A DNA stretch of 8,724 nt from Bacteroidales bacterium (GCA_900766775.1 CAAFXN010000186.1:1-8724), one strand, 5' to 3'; positions 1 to 7,800 are shown, counted from the stretch's first letter. The notes: generated by a model not told the origin, from the letters alone. Translations and numbers: made by a program.

Positions 1-111
1 ATATTATAGCAGAATTTTTGCAAAATGACACAGGTTACAACTTTTTTCCACAATCAGAACGCTGCAACATTACACGTGCAAAACAGTCGCCCATGCGCTG
101 CACATCAATCC

Positions 112-1329
112 TCAAAAATCAGGGCTTTGCTCCGCAATGATACGCACCATGTTCGGGTCAACATGATTAGCATAGCGCGTGGTCATCTGCAAGTCGTGGT
201 GGTCTGCCGCCTGCATCACGGTCAGAGGGTCGATACCTGACTTTATCTTGTCGAATATCCCCGTATCACGCAGCGAATACAGTTGCATCTCGTCCGGCAA
301 ACCTATCGCCTTGCGCATCTTCATCCAGTTCTTGCGAAAAGACTTATCTGAGATAGGGTCAGCGTCCGGCAGCCAGTTGCTTCCGAAGATATAATCACCA
401 CTCTTGCTATGGGCAACGTGGCTTGCCAGCCGCATACACAAATCCTTTGACAGCACAGCACTGCGGCTGTAGCCGGTCTTGGTGATAGCAGCGGGCATCT
501 CTATGTACATCTCTTTCAGGTGCAGCATACCTACTTTTAAGCGCGTAATCTCAATGGGGCGTATCAGCGAGGAATAGACCAACTCGCACACCATCACCAT
601 CTCGGGACGCACGCGCTCGTAGTACTCCCGTATCTGCCGGCGTTGCTCCAATGGTATCAGAATACGCTTCTTCTCTTGCCGTTTCTTGGCTTTTATCAAC
701 TCAAAATGGTTCTCCTTAATGTAGCATTTGTCTTTCGCCCACGCAAAGAAAGCGCGGGTCATCTTCAACATATTATTATAAGTGGTTGTGTTCGGGTGGG
801 TGCGATAGTAGTCGTCCATGTAGGACACCGCCAGCAGACGATTAAAAAAGATACACTTGCAGTTCGGGACTTTCGCTTGGAGCCACTTGCCGAAGATATT
901 GGCAAAACTCCTATAACTGCGCATGGTCTCTTTCTTCAACTCACGCGCGCGGTCTTCTATATACAGACGCAGCACCTCGCTCATTTGGGTGTAATACCGA
1001 GAACTCTCGTTCTCCCCGAAGGGAGTCCACCCACCGGCGAGTTTCGCGTTTATATCACAGACTATCTCGTTTGCTGCCACCTTAAACTCCGACTGCCGCG
1101 CATATCGCTTGCGCAGCAGGTTCAACTTCATACGCTTCCGCTCCATGCGGTCGCTGTCGGGGTTGAGGACATAGTACTCAACAAACCATCCCATAGCGTT
1201 GTGCATGAGCACAGCGGGCAGATAGCGCAGGTGGTACTCCGCCGTATGTGAGAGACGACTGCTTGCCTGTGCAGAAATTCTTCGGGGAGAATCGGACTTT
1301 GAGACCTTGATTTTTTGGGCAGACGGCAT
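112..1329 (-). CDS. Tyrosine recombinase / site-specific integrase
   Basis: This is a 405-residue phage-type integrase that would cut and rejoin DNA at attachment sites through a covalent tyrosine intermediate. The N-terminal part (about residues 35-90, including WFVEYYV) resembles the arm-binding region of Bacteroidetes integrases. A SAM-like core-binding domain follows at about 105-220, then the catalytic domain to the end. Visible catalytic residues are Arg257 (in LIRPIEITRL), Arg354 (in YSLRDTG, with Tyr351 in place of the usual His of HxxR), His377 (in ADHHDLQMTTRY) and the nucleophile Tyr386 (RYANH). All key positions except the first His are kept, so the enzyme may be active. The ATG at 1329 is chosen because the family-like sequence begins soon after it. 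It sits next to a 16-bp hairpin. The gene runs away from the 3' end of the adjacent tRNA-His gene, as expected for an element integrated there. The specific element family is not identifiable. Confidence 0.9.
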   Translation of the reverse strand: MPSAQKIKVSKSDSPRRISAQASSRLSHTAEYHLRYLPAVLMHNAMGWFVEYYVLNPDSDRMERKRMKLNLLRKRYARQSEFKVAANEIVCDINAKLAGGWTPFGENESSRYYTQMSEVLRLYIEDRARELKKETMRSYRSFANIFGKWLQAKVPNCKCIFFNRLLAVSYMDDYYRTHPNTTTYNNMLKMTRAFFAWAKDKCYIKENHFELIKAKKRQEKKRILIPLEQRRQIREYYERVRPEMVMVCELVYSSLIRPIEITRLKVGMLHLKEMYIEMPAAITKTGYSRSAVLSKDLCMRLASHVAHSKSGDYIFGSNWLPDADPISDKSFRKNWMKMRKAIGLPDEMQLYSLRDTGIFDKIKSGIDPLTVMQAADHHDLQMTTRYANHVDPNMVRIIAEQSPDF

Positions 1330-1332
1330 TTT

Positions 1333-1370
1333 TTTTCTTCGGGTAGTCAGTTCAGACTATCCGAAGAAAA
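1333..1370. repeat. Inverted repeat / hairpin abutting the integrase start
   Basis: Two 16-bp arms (1333-1348 and 1355-1370) match at 15 of 16 positions around a 6-base loop. The arms read TTTTCTTCGGGTAGTC and GACTATCCGAAGAAAA. On the minus strand the inner arm ends in an A-run that leads straight into the integrase ATG at 1329. There is no T-run after the stem on either strand, so it does not look like an intrinsic terminator. It may fold in the integrase mRNA leader and limit translation, or be a binding site for the recombinase or a regulator. Both roles are inference. Confidence 0.75.
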
Positions 1371-1374
1371 GATA
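1367..1374 (-). promoter_or_regulatory. Weak candidate -7 box for the integrase
   Basis: On the minus strand this reads TATCTTTT, one base from the Bacteroidetes -7 consensus TAnnTTTG. No well-placed TTTG is seen 19-21 bases upstream. It overlaps the outer arm of the hairpin, so a transcript starting about 7 bases downstream would begin within the stem. Confidence 0.25.
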
Positions 1375-1466
1375 CCTACTTATAATCCTGTGATGAAAAG
1401 CAACGAAAACCGAAAGAAAAATTGGCACGATTACGGCACGGTTTTCTGCTTCACTTTAATGTAACT

Positions 1467-1481
1467 TGCTGATTTTCAGCA
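1467..1481. repeat. Small hairpin in the tRNA-His 3' trailer
   Basis: A perfect 6-bp stem (TGCTGA / TCAGCA) with a 3-base loop begins a few bases after the tRNA 3' end. There is no following T-run on the minus strand, so it is at most a processing or weak termination signal. Confidence 0.35.
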
Positions 1482-1485
1482 CTTG

Positions 1486-1559
1486 GGTGGAATGTGGGGC
1501 TCGAACCCACGACACTCGGAACCACAATCCGATGCTCTGCCAACTGAGCTAAGACCACC
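1486..1559 (-). tRNA. tRNA-His (anticodon GTG)
   Basis: Read on the minus strand, the sequence folds as a tRNA. It has U8 and A9, a D stem GCTC/GAGC, a 5-bp anticodon stem TCGGA/TCCGA with loop TTGTGGT (anticodon GTG), a 5-base variable region, and a T arm GTGGG-TTCGAGC-CCCAC. An extra G at -1 opposite discriminator C73 is the hallmark of tRNA-His. CCA is not encoded: the bases after C73 are CAA. The acceptor stem is imperfect. The 5' arm GTGGTCT faces ATTCCAC, giving U-U at 5-68 and C-U at 6-67. A strong promoter lies about 30 bases upstream. The integrase gene lies directly downstream, so the 3' end is a candidate attachment site. Confidence 0.93.
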
Positions 1560-1564
1560 ATAAA

Positions 1565-1584
1565 CGCTTTTTTTCTCAAAAGCG
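1565..1584. repeat. Inverted repeat in the tRNA-His leader
   Basis: The 7-base arms CGCTTTT and AAAAGCG surround a 6-base loop. It lies between the -7 box and the mature tRNA 5' end, so it could form in the short precursor leader. No function can be shown. Confidence 0.35.
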
Positions 1585-1588
1585 AGTG

Positions 1589-1620
1589 CAAAGGTACTGC
1601 TTTTTTTTGATATACGCAAA
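1589..1620 (-). promoter_or_regulatory. Bacteroidetes-type promoter of tRNA-His
   Basis: On the minus strand there is a TTTG -33 box (1617-1620), a 20-base spacer and a TACCTTTG -7 box (1589-1596), matching the known Bacteroides consensus TTTG / TAnnTTTG. The predicted transcription start is near 1582, about 23 bases before the tRNA. The spacer is A-rich and nearly identical to those of the other two promoters in this window. Confidence 0.85.
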
Positions 1621-1690
1621 TAATTTCCAAAAAAAAGTGCATTTCAAGCGTTTTTTCTGCTTTTTTGTGCCTTTGCGAGTGGAGGCGCAC

Positions 1691-1716
1691 CCGTGATGGT
1701 AGCCAACCCATCGCGG
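1691..1716 (-). terminator. Candidate terminator hairpin after the membrane regulator
   Basis: Arms CCGTGATGG (1691-1699) and CCATCGCGG (1708-1716) pair over 9 positions with one mismatch, with an 8-base loop. It lies 20 bases after the regulator's stop codon. The bases after it on the minus strand are not a T-run, so intrinsic termination is only possible, not clear. Confidence 0.35.
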
Positions 1717-1735
1717 TAGAGAAAGCGCGGGAAGG

Positions 1736-4555
1736 CTATTCGGGAAGGTCGTTGAAGAACTGCTTTAAGTTCGTATGCGGGGAAAGGGACATCTTGTCGC
1801 GCATGCGGTAGCGCATCATATCGACGCCGCGGGTAGTGAGATTCATCAGCGGGGCAATCTCCTTGGAGGTCAGTCCCATGCGGATATACACCGCAAGTCG
1901 GCGCTCCTGCTTATTCATCCACGGATAGTTCTGCTTCAGGCGTTGGATGAACTTATCATTCACAAGGTCGTAGTTATCCTCGAATCGTTGCCAATCCACC
2001 TTGGCGTCTGCATTCTTCGCCAATCGGTTTTGCAGCGTAATCATTCTGGAACGCGCGTCGTCGTATTGCTTGCTATTGAGCGCATCCAGACTGCGGCGGA
2101 CATCCAGCAAGACATCGTTGGTCAGTTCTTTGCGTGCATTCTCCGACAGTAGCATGGTGCTTAGTTCCTGCGATTTCTGCCGCAGGGAGAACTGTGCCTT
2201 TTCGTTCTCCAACTGCAAGATGCGTACTTGCTGCTCTTGCAACAGGCGGTTCTTCTCCTCCACCAAGCGTTGCTTGTTCGCATTGATTCGATGGCGTAGG
2301 GAGATTATGATGTATGCGACGAAGGCAGCAACCAACAAGCAATAGAAGAGGATGGCGTACCACGAGGCATACCACGCACGGTTTACCGTGATGTAGAGGC
2401 TGCGCGTGAGCGTCCGTTCATCCACCTGCATCTTCACATCCAGCCGATAGGTTCCCGCCCGCAAGGCGTTAAACTCGCGCTCGGAAGCAGGTGTGAACCG
2501 GGAAAAGTCCTGCTCAACGGGCCACAGGCGTGTGGCGAAAAGCACCTTGTCCGATAAAGGACTATTGCCCGCCAACTCGACTCTGAGCGAATAGATGTCG
2601 GCCGGCAGGTTGATGGGCGCAATCTCCGAAGAGTCGCTACCATGATACGCACCCTCTCCATATAGGGTTTCTACCGTCGGGCTGGTGGTTCGCAAACGGC
2701 GGAAATAGAGTCCCTCTCCCTCTCCAACGGGAGTGCCCTCCCCGCCCAAATTCCTCGGGAAGCCCACAGGTAAAGTCTTTCCTTTGGTGATTTTGTAAAA
2801 GCCTGAGATACCTCCCATGATGATGTCTCCTCGGCTGTCCTCGGTGATGTTGGCAAAGCCTCCGATGATGAATGAGGACATATCTTCGGGCGTGAGGTAG
2901 ATTAGTTCTCCACTCTTCGTCCGTCTGACCAAGATATATCGTGCCCAGCGCGGCAATCCCACGGATTGGGGGTCGGTCTGCCGGAGTTCTCCTTGCGCAT
3001 TGACCACCCCGAAATAGTCGTCTCCGGAGAGGAAGATGGAGTCTCCCACCCTGCTCAGCGAAAGGCAACGGTGCGCTGCAGGATAAGAGATGACGACCTC
3101 GGAAGTCAGTGAAGTACTGTTTGCCGCGAGCGTCAGTTTCTCCACGCCGCGGGAAGTGAGAATCCATATATTGTTTGCCGCGTCCAACTCATAGTAGAGC
3201 GCTGTTTCGTGGAATCCTGCGAGTTGCGTGGCATTGCGTCCTTCGAGCAGCAAGAAACCCGTATAGGTGCCGGCAATGACCTGTCTGGGGTTGAGCGCTC
3301 TCACTGACCACGCCCCATCGCCCGTGTAGATGGGTCGCAGCCTGTCGTCCACCACCTCGAACAGCCCTCTGTTGTGGCAGCAGAAGAGCCTTCCGTTCGC
3401 CTCTCTTATGTCCCATACCTGTCCGAGCGAGCCCAGAATCAGTCTCGGGTTGTTTCTCTTGGCATGCGCGTCGGTGTTGGTGTCTTCGGTAAGCACATAC
3501 AGCCCCTGGTTGGTGCCCAAATAGAGTTTGTCTCCCTGCGGGCAGGCGCAGTATCCCGCGCCGAAATCCACCTGTTTGTTGTTGAGTTGCACCATAGGCA
3601 ATGCGCGTCGTATGCAGTCGATACCCTGGTCGAGTCCGACCCATAGATTGGCGTCTCTGTCGAAGAGCAAGGAGAGTACGGTGTTGTTCTGCAAGCCTTG
3701 TTTGCGGGTGTAGAAGGTGGGGTTCTTTCCTTCTTTATCGAGCAGGACCACGCCTGCTCTGACTGTTCCGAGAGCGAGGCAATCGTCGCTCACTGCAACG
3801 GTATAGAGTTGGTTATCACAGAGATAAGTGTCTGCTTCGGTATGGAACGGTCGTATCTGGTTGCCGTCGTAGATGAATAGCCCTGCGAAGTCTGTGGCAA
3901 TCAACAGAGCATGGTCTTTCCACGGCGTTAGGGCACACACGGTAGCGTCTTTGAGCCGGTCGATACCGCGCAAGGGGTGCAGGCGGTTTCCCGTGAGCAC
4001 GAAGACGCCGCGGGAGGTTGCCATGTAGAATTCGCCATTGTCAGTGAGGAGTGAAGTCTTGATGATGTCGGCAGGGTCGATCACCTGCACATTGCCGTCT
4101 TTGGTGAAGATGAAGAGGTAGTTGCGCGTTTGGACATACACGCCCTGCTCCGCTGGGAAGATTTGCCACACTTCTCCGAACTGTCGGTAGGGTTCCGGAA
4201 TGCTGTCGGTCAAGCCGTGGTAGTCCATTCCTCCGTGCCGGTTGTAGGTGAAGAAACCGAAGTCGTTGGTACCTCCTGCGTAGATTCTGCCCTGCTTATC
4301 GTGTGCGACAGAGCGCACGACGGTGGAGTTGCCAATGCCATATAAGCGCCACGAAGCGCCGTCAAACTCCAAGACGCCGTAGTTGTTGGCGGCGTACATC
4401 CATCCGTTGTTCTGCCGGGTGAGCATCCAGTTCTGGGTACCGGCATGGTAGTCGTTGGGTGAGAAGGAGCGTATGATAGGAATCCACTCAGCCCGAAGCG
4501 TGCATAGCGAGAGCAACAGTAGAAAAGCACAAAAGAGGCGACGCGTGTTTTGCAT
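1736..4555 (-). CDS. Membrane-anchored propeller / Y_Y_Y / LuxR-HTH transcriptional regulator
   Basis: This 939-residue protein looks like a one-piece transmembrane regulator: it senses outside the inner membrane and binds DNA inside. A signal peptide covers about residues 1-22 (a Leu-rich run before RAEW). Residues about 35-560 hold diverged two-component-regulator propeller repeats, the clearest at 291-317 (LLFDRDANLWVGLDQGIDC). A Y_Y_Y-like beta domain spans about 655-725 and one membrane helix about 732-753. A charged coiled coil follows at about 755-815. A LuxR-like helix-turn-helix lies at about 881-925 (LTSKEIAPLMNLTTRGVDMM). There is no histidine kinase, ATPase or receiver domain, so it differs from hybrid two-component systems. 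Residues about 597-615 (GFPRNLGGEGTPVGEGEG) are Gly-rich and look like an insertion before the Y_Y_Y part. It has its own promoter with a short leader. The ligand and target genes are unknown, and no SusCD pair is in view. Confidence 0.88.
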   Translation of the reverse strand: MQNTRRLFCAFLLLLSLCTLRAEWIPIIRSFSPNDYHAGTQNWMLTRQNNGWMYAANNYGVLEFDGASWRLYGIGNSTVVRSVAHDKQGRIYAGGTNDFGFFTYNRHGGMDYHGLTDSIPEPYRQFGEVWQIFPAEQGVYVQTRNYLFIFTKDGNVQVIDPADIIKTSLLTDNGEFYMATSRGVFVLTGNRLHPLRGIDRLKDATVCALTPWKDHALLIATDFAGLFIYDGNQIRPFHTEADTYLCDNQLYTVAVSDDCLALGTVRAGVVLLDKEGKNPTFYTRKQGLQNNTVLSLLFDRDANLWVGLDQGIDCIRRALPMVQLNNKQVDFGAGYCACPQGDKLYLGTNQGLYVLTEDTNTDAHAKRNNPRLILGSLGQVWDIREANGRLFCCHNRGLFEVVDDRLRPIYTGDGAWSVRALNPRQVIAGTYTGFLLLEGRNATQLAGFHETALYYELDAANNIWILTSRGVEKLTLAANSTSLTSEVVISYPAAHRCLSLSRVGDSIFLSGDDYFGVVNAQGELRQTDPQSVGLPRWARYILVRRTKSGELIYLTPEDMSSFIIGGFANITEDSRGDIIMGGISGFYKITKGKTLPVGFPRNLGGEGTPVGEGEGLYFRRLRTTSPTVETLYGEGAYHGSDSSEIAPINLPADIYSLRVELAGNSPLSDKVLFATRLWPVEQDFSRFTPASEREFNALRAGTYRLDVKMQVDERTLTRSLYITVNRAWYASWYAILFYCLLVAAFVAYIIISLRHRINANKQRLVEEKNRLLQEQQVRILQLENEKAQFSLRQKSQELSTMLLSENARKELTNDVLLDVRRSLDALNSKQYDDARSRMITLQNRLAKNADAKVDWQRFEDNYDLVNDKFIQRLKQNYPWMNKQERRLAVYIRMGLTSKEIAPLMNLTTRGVDMMRYRMRDKMSLSPHTNLKQFFNDLPE

Positions 4556-4583
4556 AGCAAAAAAGGGTTATAGGAACATTGTG

Positions 4584-4614
4584 CAAAGATACTGCTTTTT
4601 TTTGACATATGCAA
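4584..4614 (-). promoter_or_regulatory. Bacteroidetes-type promoter of the membrane regulator
   Basis: On the minus strand there is TTG at -33 (4612-4614), a 20-base spacer and TATCTTTG at -7 (4584-4591). Predicted transcription starts near 4577, giving a leader of about 20 bases before the ATG at 4555. The spacer matches that of the tRNA-His promoter at 18 of 20 bases. Confidence 0.8.
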
Positions 4615-4670
4615 CTTTTGCGGCAGAGAAAGTGCATAAAGCACCTGTATGGTCTGCTGAAAGGCTGCTG

Positions 4671-4703
4671 AATCACCCAAGAATCACCCAAGAATCACCC
4701 AAG
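4671..4703. repeat. Three perfect 11-bp tandem repeats
   Basis: The unit AATCACCCAAG occurs three times with no mismatch or gap. The 11-bp period is close to one DNA helical turn, so all copies face the same side of the helix. It lies about 70 bases upstream of the mfd -33 box and about 57 bases upstream of the regulator's -33 box. It may be an operator array for a dimer or oligomer, or simply a variable-number repeat. The sequence cannot decide. Confidence 0.8.
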
Positions 4704-4773
4704 ATTGTCTGCCGGCGATTTCGGTGAAAAAAGAATAGAGAATACGATTTGAGAATGCAATTATTGGAAATTA

Positions 4774-4805
4774 TTTGGATATTTCAAGAAAAAGTAGTAC
4801 CTTTG
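4774..4805 (+). promoter_or_regulatory. Bacteroidetes-type promoter of mfd
   Basis: TTTG at -33 (4774-4777), a 20-base spacer and TACCTTTG at -7 (4798-4805) match the Bacteroides consensus. Predicted transcription starts near 4812, about 30 bases before the ATG at 4842. This decides the mfd start, because the in-frame ATG at 4749 would lie outside the transcript. Confidence 0.85.
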
Positions 4806-4841
4806 CAGGCTGCAAGCGAGTTTGTTTCAAGTATCAAGGCT

Positions 4842-7800
4842 ATGGAGATTACAGAACTTCGTGCGCTTTTCGGGCACCATCCCGAAATAGGCGCTATACA
4901 TAAGGAACTGGCGAAAGGCGGTGAGCGGCATGTGCTGGTGAACGGTCTGCACGCCTCGGCACGCAGTATAGTGCTGTCGGAGATATGGGGTGGCGAGCAT
5001 GGTGCTACTCCCCGCGGACGGGAATCACACCTCCATGAAACGCCCGGTGCCGTCAGGGTGCTGGTGTATATGGCAGACAACGGGGACGAGGCGCAGTATG
5101 TGTATGCCGATTTGAAGCAGTTGCTTTCGGATGAGCCATCCGTGGGGGTGTACTATTTTCCTACTGCGCACCGTAGGCGGCAGGGCGTGGACGAGGCACT
5201 GGCGATACAAAGGACAGAGACGCTGGCGCGGTTGTGTCCCCCGATAGATTCCCTACCAGTCGGGATAAACAGGGACAAGCAGGCAGAGGGCAACTATATC
5301 ATTGTAACCTACCCCGAGGCGCTGCTGGAGGAGACGCCTGCGCCCGTTACGCTGGCGGCGCAGACGGTGGTGTTTCGCGTGGGGCAGACGGTGCAGATTA
5401 GCCGCGTGGGGCAGGTGCTGAGCGAGTTGGGCTTTCAGCGGGTGGACTTTGTGTACGAGCCCGGGCAATACGCCATCCGCGGGGGGATAGTGGACATCTA
5501 CAGTTATTCGCACGATGACCCCTATCGGCTGGATTTCTTCGGCGACGAGATAGACAGCATCCGCGAGTTCGATATCGAGAGCCAACTGTCGAAGGAGAGA
5601 GTGGCGGAGGCGCAGTGCGCGATGATGCAGAGCGAGGCGGCGGAGCAAGGCAGCCTGTTCGACTACCTGCCGCAAGATACCGTGTTCGCGAGCAACGACT
5701 TCTCGATGGTGGAGTATAAGTTGTCAGGGGGCAAGTTGCAGGTTGCTTCGACCGTCCGCGACCCAGTCGGGACGTCCCCAGTGTTCTCGCATAGCCAAAC
5801 GCTGGAGTTTGCGGAGAAATCCTATTTCCCGACCCACGTGCGGATAGCGTTCGATACCCTGCCGCAACCCGTGTTCCACAAGCAGTTTGACCTGCTGACC
5901 GATGACCTCAGGCAACGTATCGAAGCAGGCTATCACGTCTATATCCTTTCTGAGCAGCAGAAGCAGACTGACCGACTGGCAGCTATCTTCGAGTCAATCA
6001 GTGGCGAGGAAGGGCACCCCATCTCTTTCGTCCCCGTGAAAGGCGTGTTGCACGAAGGCTTTGTGGATAACGGGATGAAGATTTGCTGCTACACCGACCA
6101 CCAGATATTCGAGCGTTTCCACCGCGTGGCACTCACCAGTGAGAACGCCCGCCGCGGAAAAGCCATCATCACGCTCAAGGAAATCAACCAACTGCAAATG
6201 GGCGACTACGTCGTGCACTCCGACCACGGCATTGCGAAGTTCGGCGGACTGGTTACCACCACCGTGAACGGAAAGACGCAGGAGATGATAAAACTGGTCT
6301 ATAAGGACAGTGCTGCCGTGTTCGTCTCTATCCATAACCTCCACAGAATCAGCAAGTACAAGGGCAAAGAGGGCACCGAGCCGACTATCTCTCGGCTGGG
6401 CTCCGGCGCGTGGGAGCGGCTGAAAGAGCGGACGAAAGAGCGCGTGAAAGACATCGCCCGCGACCTTATCAAACTATACGCCACGCGCAAGCAGCAGCAG
6501 GGCTTTGCCTATACGCCCGACGGCTATATGCAGCATGAGTTGGAGGCGTCCTTCCTCTACGAAGACACGCCCGACCAAGCGAAGACCACCGCCGATGTGA
6601 AGCGCGACATGGAGAGTCCCATGCCGATGGATAGGCTCGTGTGCGGCGACGTGGGCTTCGGCAAGACGGAGGTGGCGATGCGTGCTGCCTTCAAAGCCGC
6701 CACCGACGGAAAGCAAGTAGCCGTCTTGGTGCCGACCACGGTGCTCGCCCTGCAGCATTACAACACCTTCCGCGAGCGCATGAAAGACTTCCCCGTGCGG
6801 ATAGAATACCTCTCGCGCGCAAAGTCCGCCAAGGAGGTGAAAGAGATACTGCAAGCGCTGGAAGAAGGCAAGATAGACATCCTCATAGGTACGCACAAAC
6901 TGGTGGGCAAGAGCGTCAAATGGCACGACCTTGGGCTGCTCATCATCGACGAGGAGCAGAAGTTCGGCGTGGCGGTGAAAGAGAAACTGAAGACCCTGCG
7001 CACCAACGTGGATGTACTGACGCTGACCGCCACCCCCATCCCGCGCACCTTGCAGTTCTCCCTGCTCGGCGCACGCGACCTGAGCGTGATGACCACCCCG
7101 CCGCAGAACCGCTACCCCGTGCAGACCGAACTCATCACCCAAGCAGATGAGGACATCATCAAAGAAGCCATCACGCTGGAGATGCAGCGCAACGGTCAGA
7201 TATTCATCGTGAACAACCGCATTGAGATGTTGCCCCGCATAGAGCGCAAGATACGCGCCCTCTGCCCCGAAGCGCGTATCATCACGGCGCACGGACAGAT
7301 GCCGAGCGAGGAGATGGAGAAACGGCTGGAGGACTTTATTAACTACGACTACGACATCCTCCTCGCCACCACCATCATCGAGTCGGGCGTGGACATCCCC
7401 AACGTGAACACGATGATTATCTACTCCGCCCACCAATACGGTTTGTCGGACCTGCACCAGTTACGCGGGCGCGTAGGGCGCTCCAACCGCAAAGCCTACT
7501 GCTACCTCGTTACGCCCGACCGCGAACTGCTCACCGCCGACGCGCGCCGACGGCTGGAAGCGCTGAGCACCTTCGCCGACCTCGGCGCGGGCTTTCAACT
7601 TGCTATGCAGGACCTCGACATCCGCGGCGCGGGCAACCTGCTGGGCTCCGAGCAGTCGGGCTTCATCGCCGACTTGGGCTACGAGACCTACCAGCGTATT
7701 CTCAACGAAGCCGTGGAGGAACTGCGCGAGGAAGAAGGCGGCGCCCTCACGCTCCCTGCGCGGGAAGAACCGCAGACTTGGGCGAGCGACTCGCAGTTGG

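Larger units (their letters stand above)
4556..4841. other. Divergent intergenic region between the regulator and mfd
   Basis: These 286 bases separate two divergent genes. They hold one promoter for each gene, with -33 boxes about 160 bases apart, and three 11-bp tandem repeats roughly midway. I see no tRNA, no convincing small ORF and no terminator here. An ATG at 4749 in the mfd frame lies upstream of the mfd promoter and is not used as the start here. Confidence 0.8.

Noticed and set aside
25..240. Small plus-strand frame at the left edge
   Set aside because: Most of it overlaps the integrase C-terminus in antisense, and the peptide has no recognisable features.
643..1251. Open frame of 202 codons opposite the integrase
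   Set aside because: The minus-strand frame shows clear integrase catalytic residues across the same bases, so this is its shadow.
1660..1676. Plus-strand promoter at TGCCTTTG downstream of the regulator
   Set aside because: The -7 box lacks the TA, no -33 TTTG is placed correctly, and it would transcribe antisense to the regulator with no gene to serve.
1451..1711. 86-codon open frame across the tRNA-His gene
   Set aside because: It is the common false frame read through a tRNA, and its upstream part is promoter DNA.
2637..3167. Open frame of 176 codons inside the regulator on the same strand
   Set aside because: It is an out-of-frame reading of the regulator gene with low-complexity Arg/Pro/His content and no promoter of its own.
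4671..4703. The tandem repeats as secondary attachment sites because they share CACCCAAG with the tRNA-His 3' end
   Set aside because: An 8-base match is too short to mean much in a window of this size, and the flanking bases do not match.
6474..7457. Long antisense open frame (327 codons) opposite mfd
   Set aside because: It lies wholly inside the conserved motor domain of mfd, is rich in His, Val and Leu as expected for the complement of G+C-rich codons, and matches no family I recognise.
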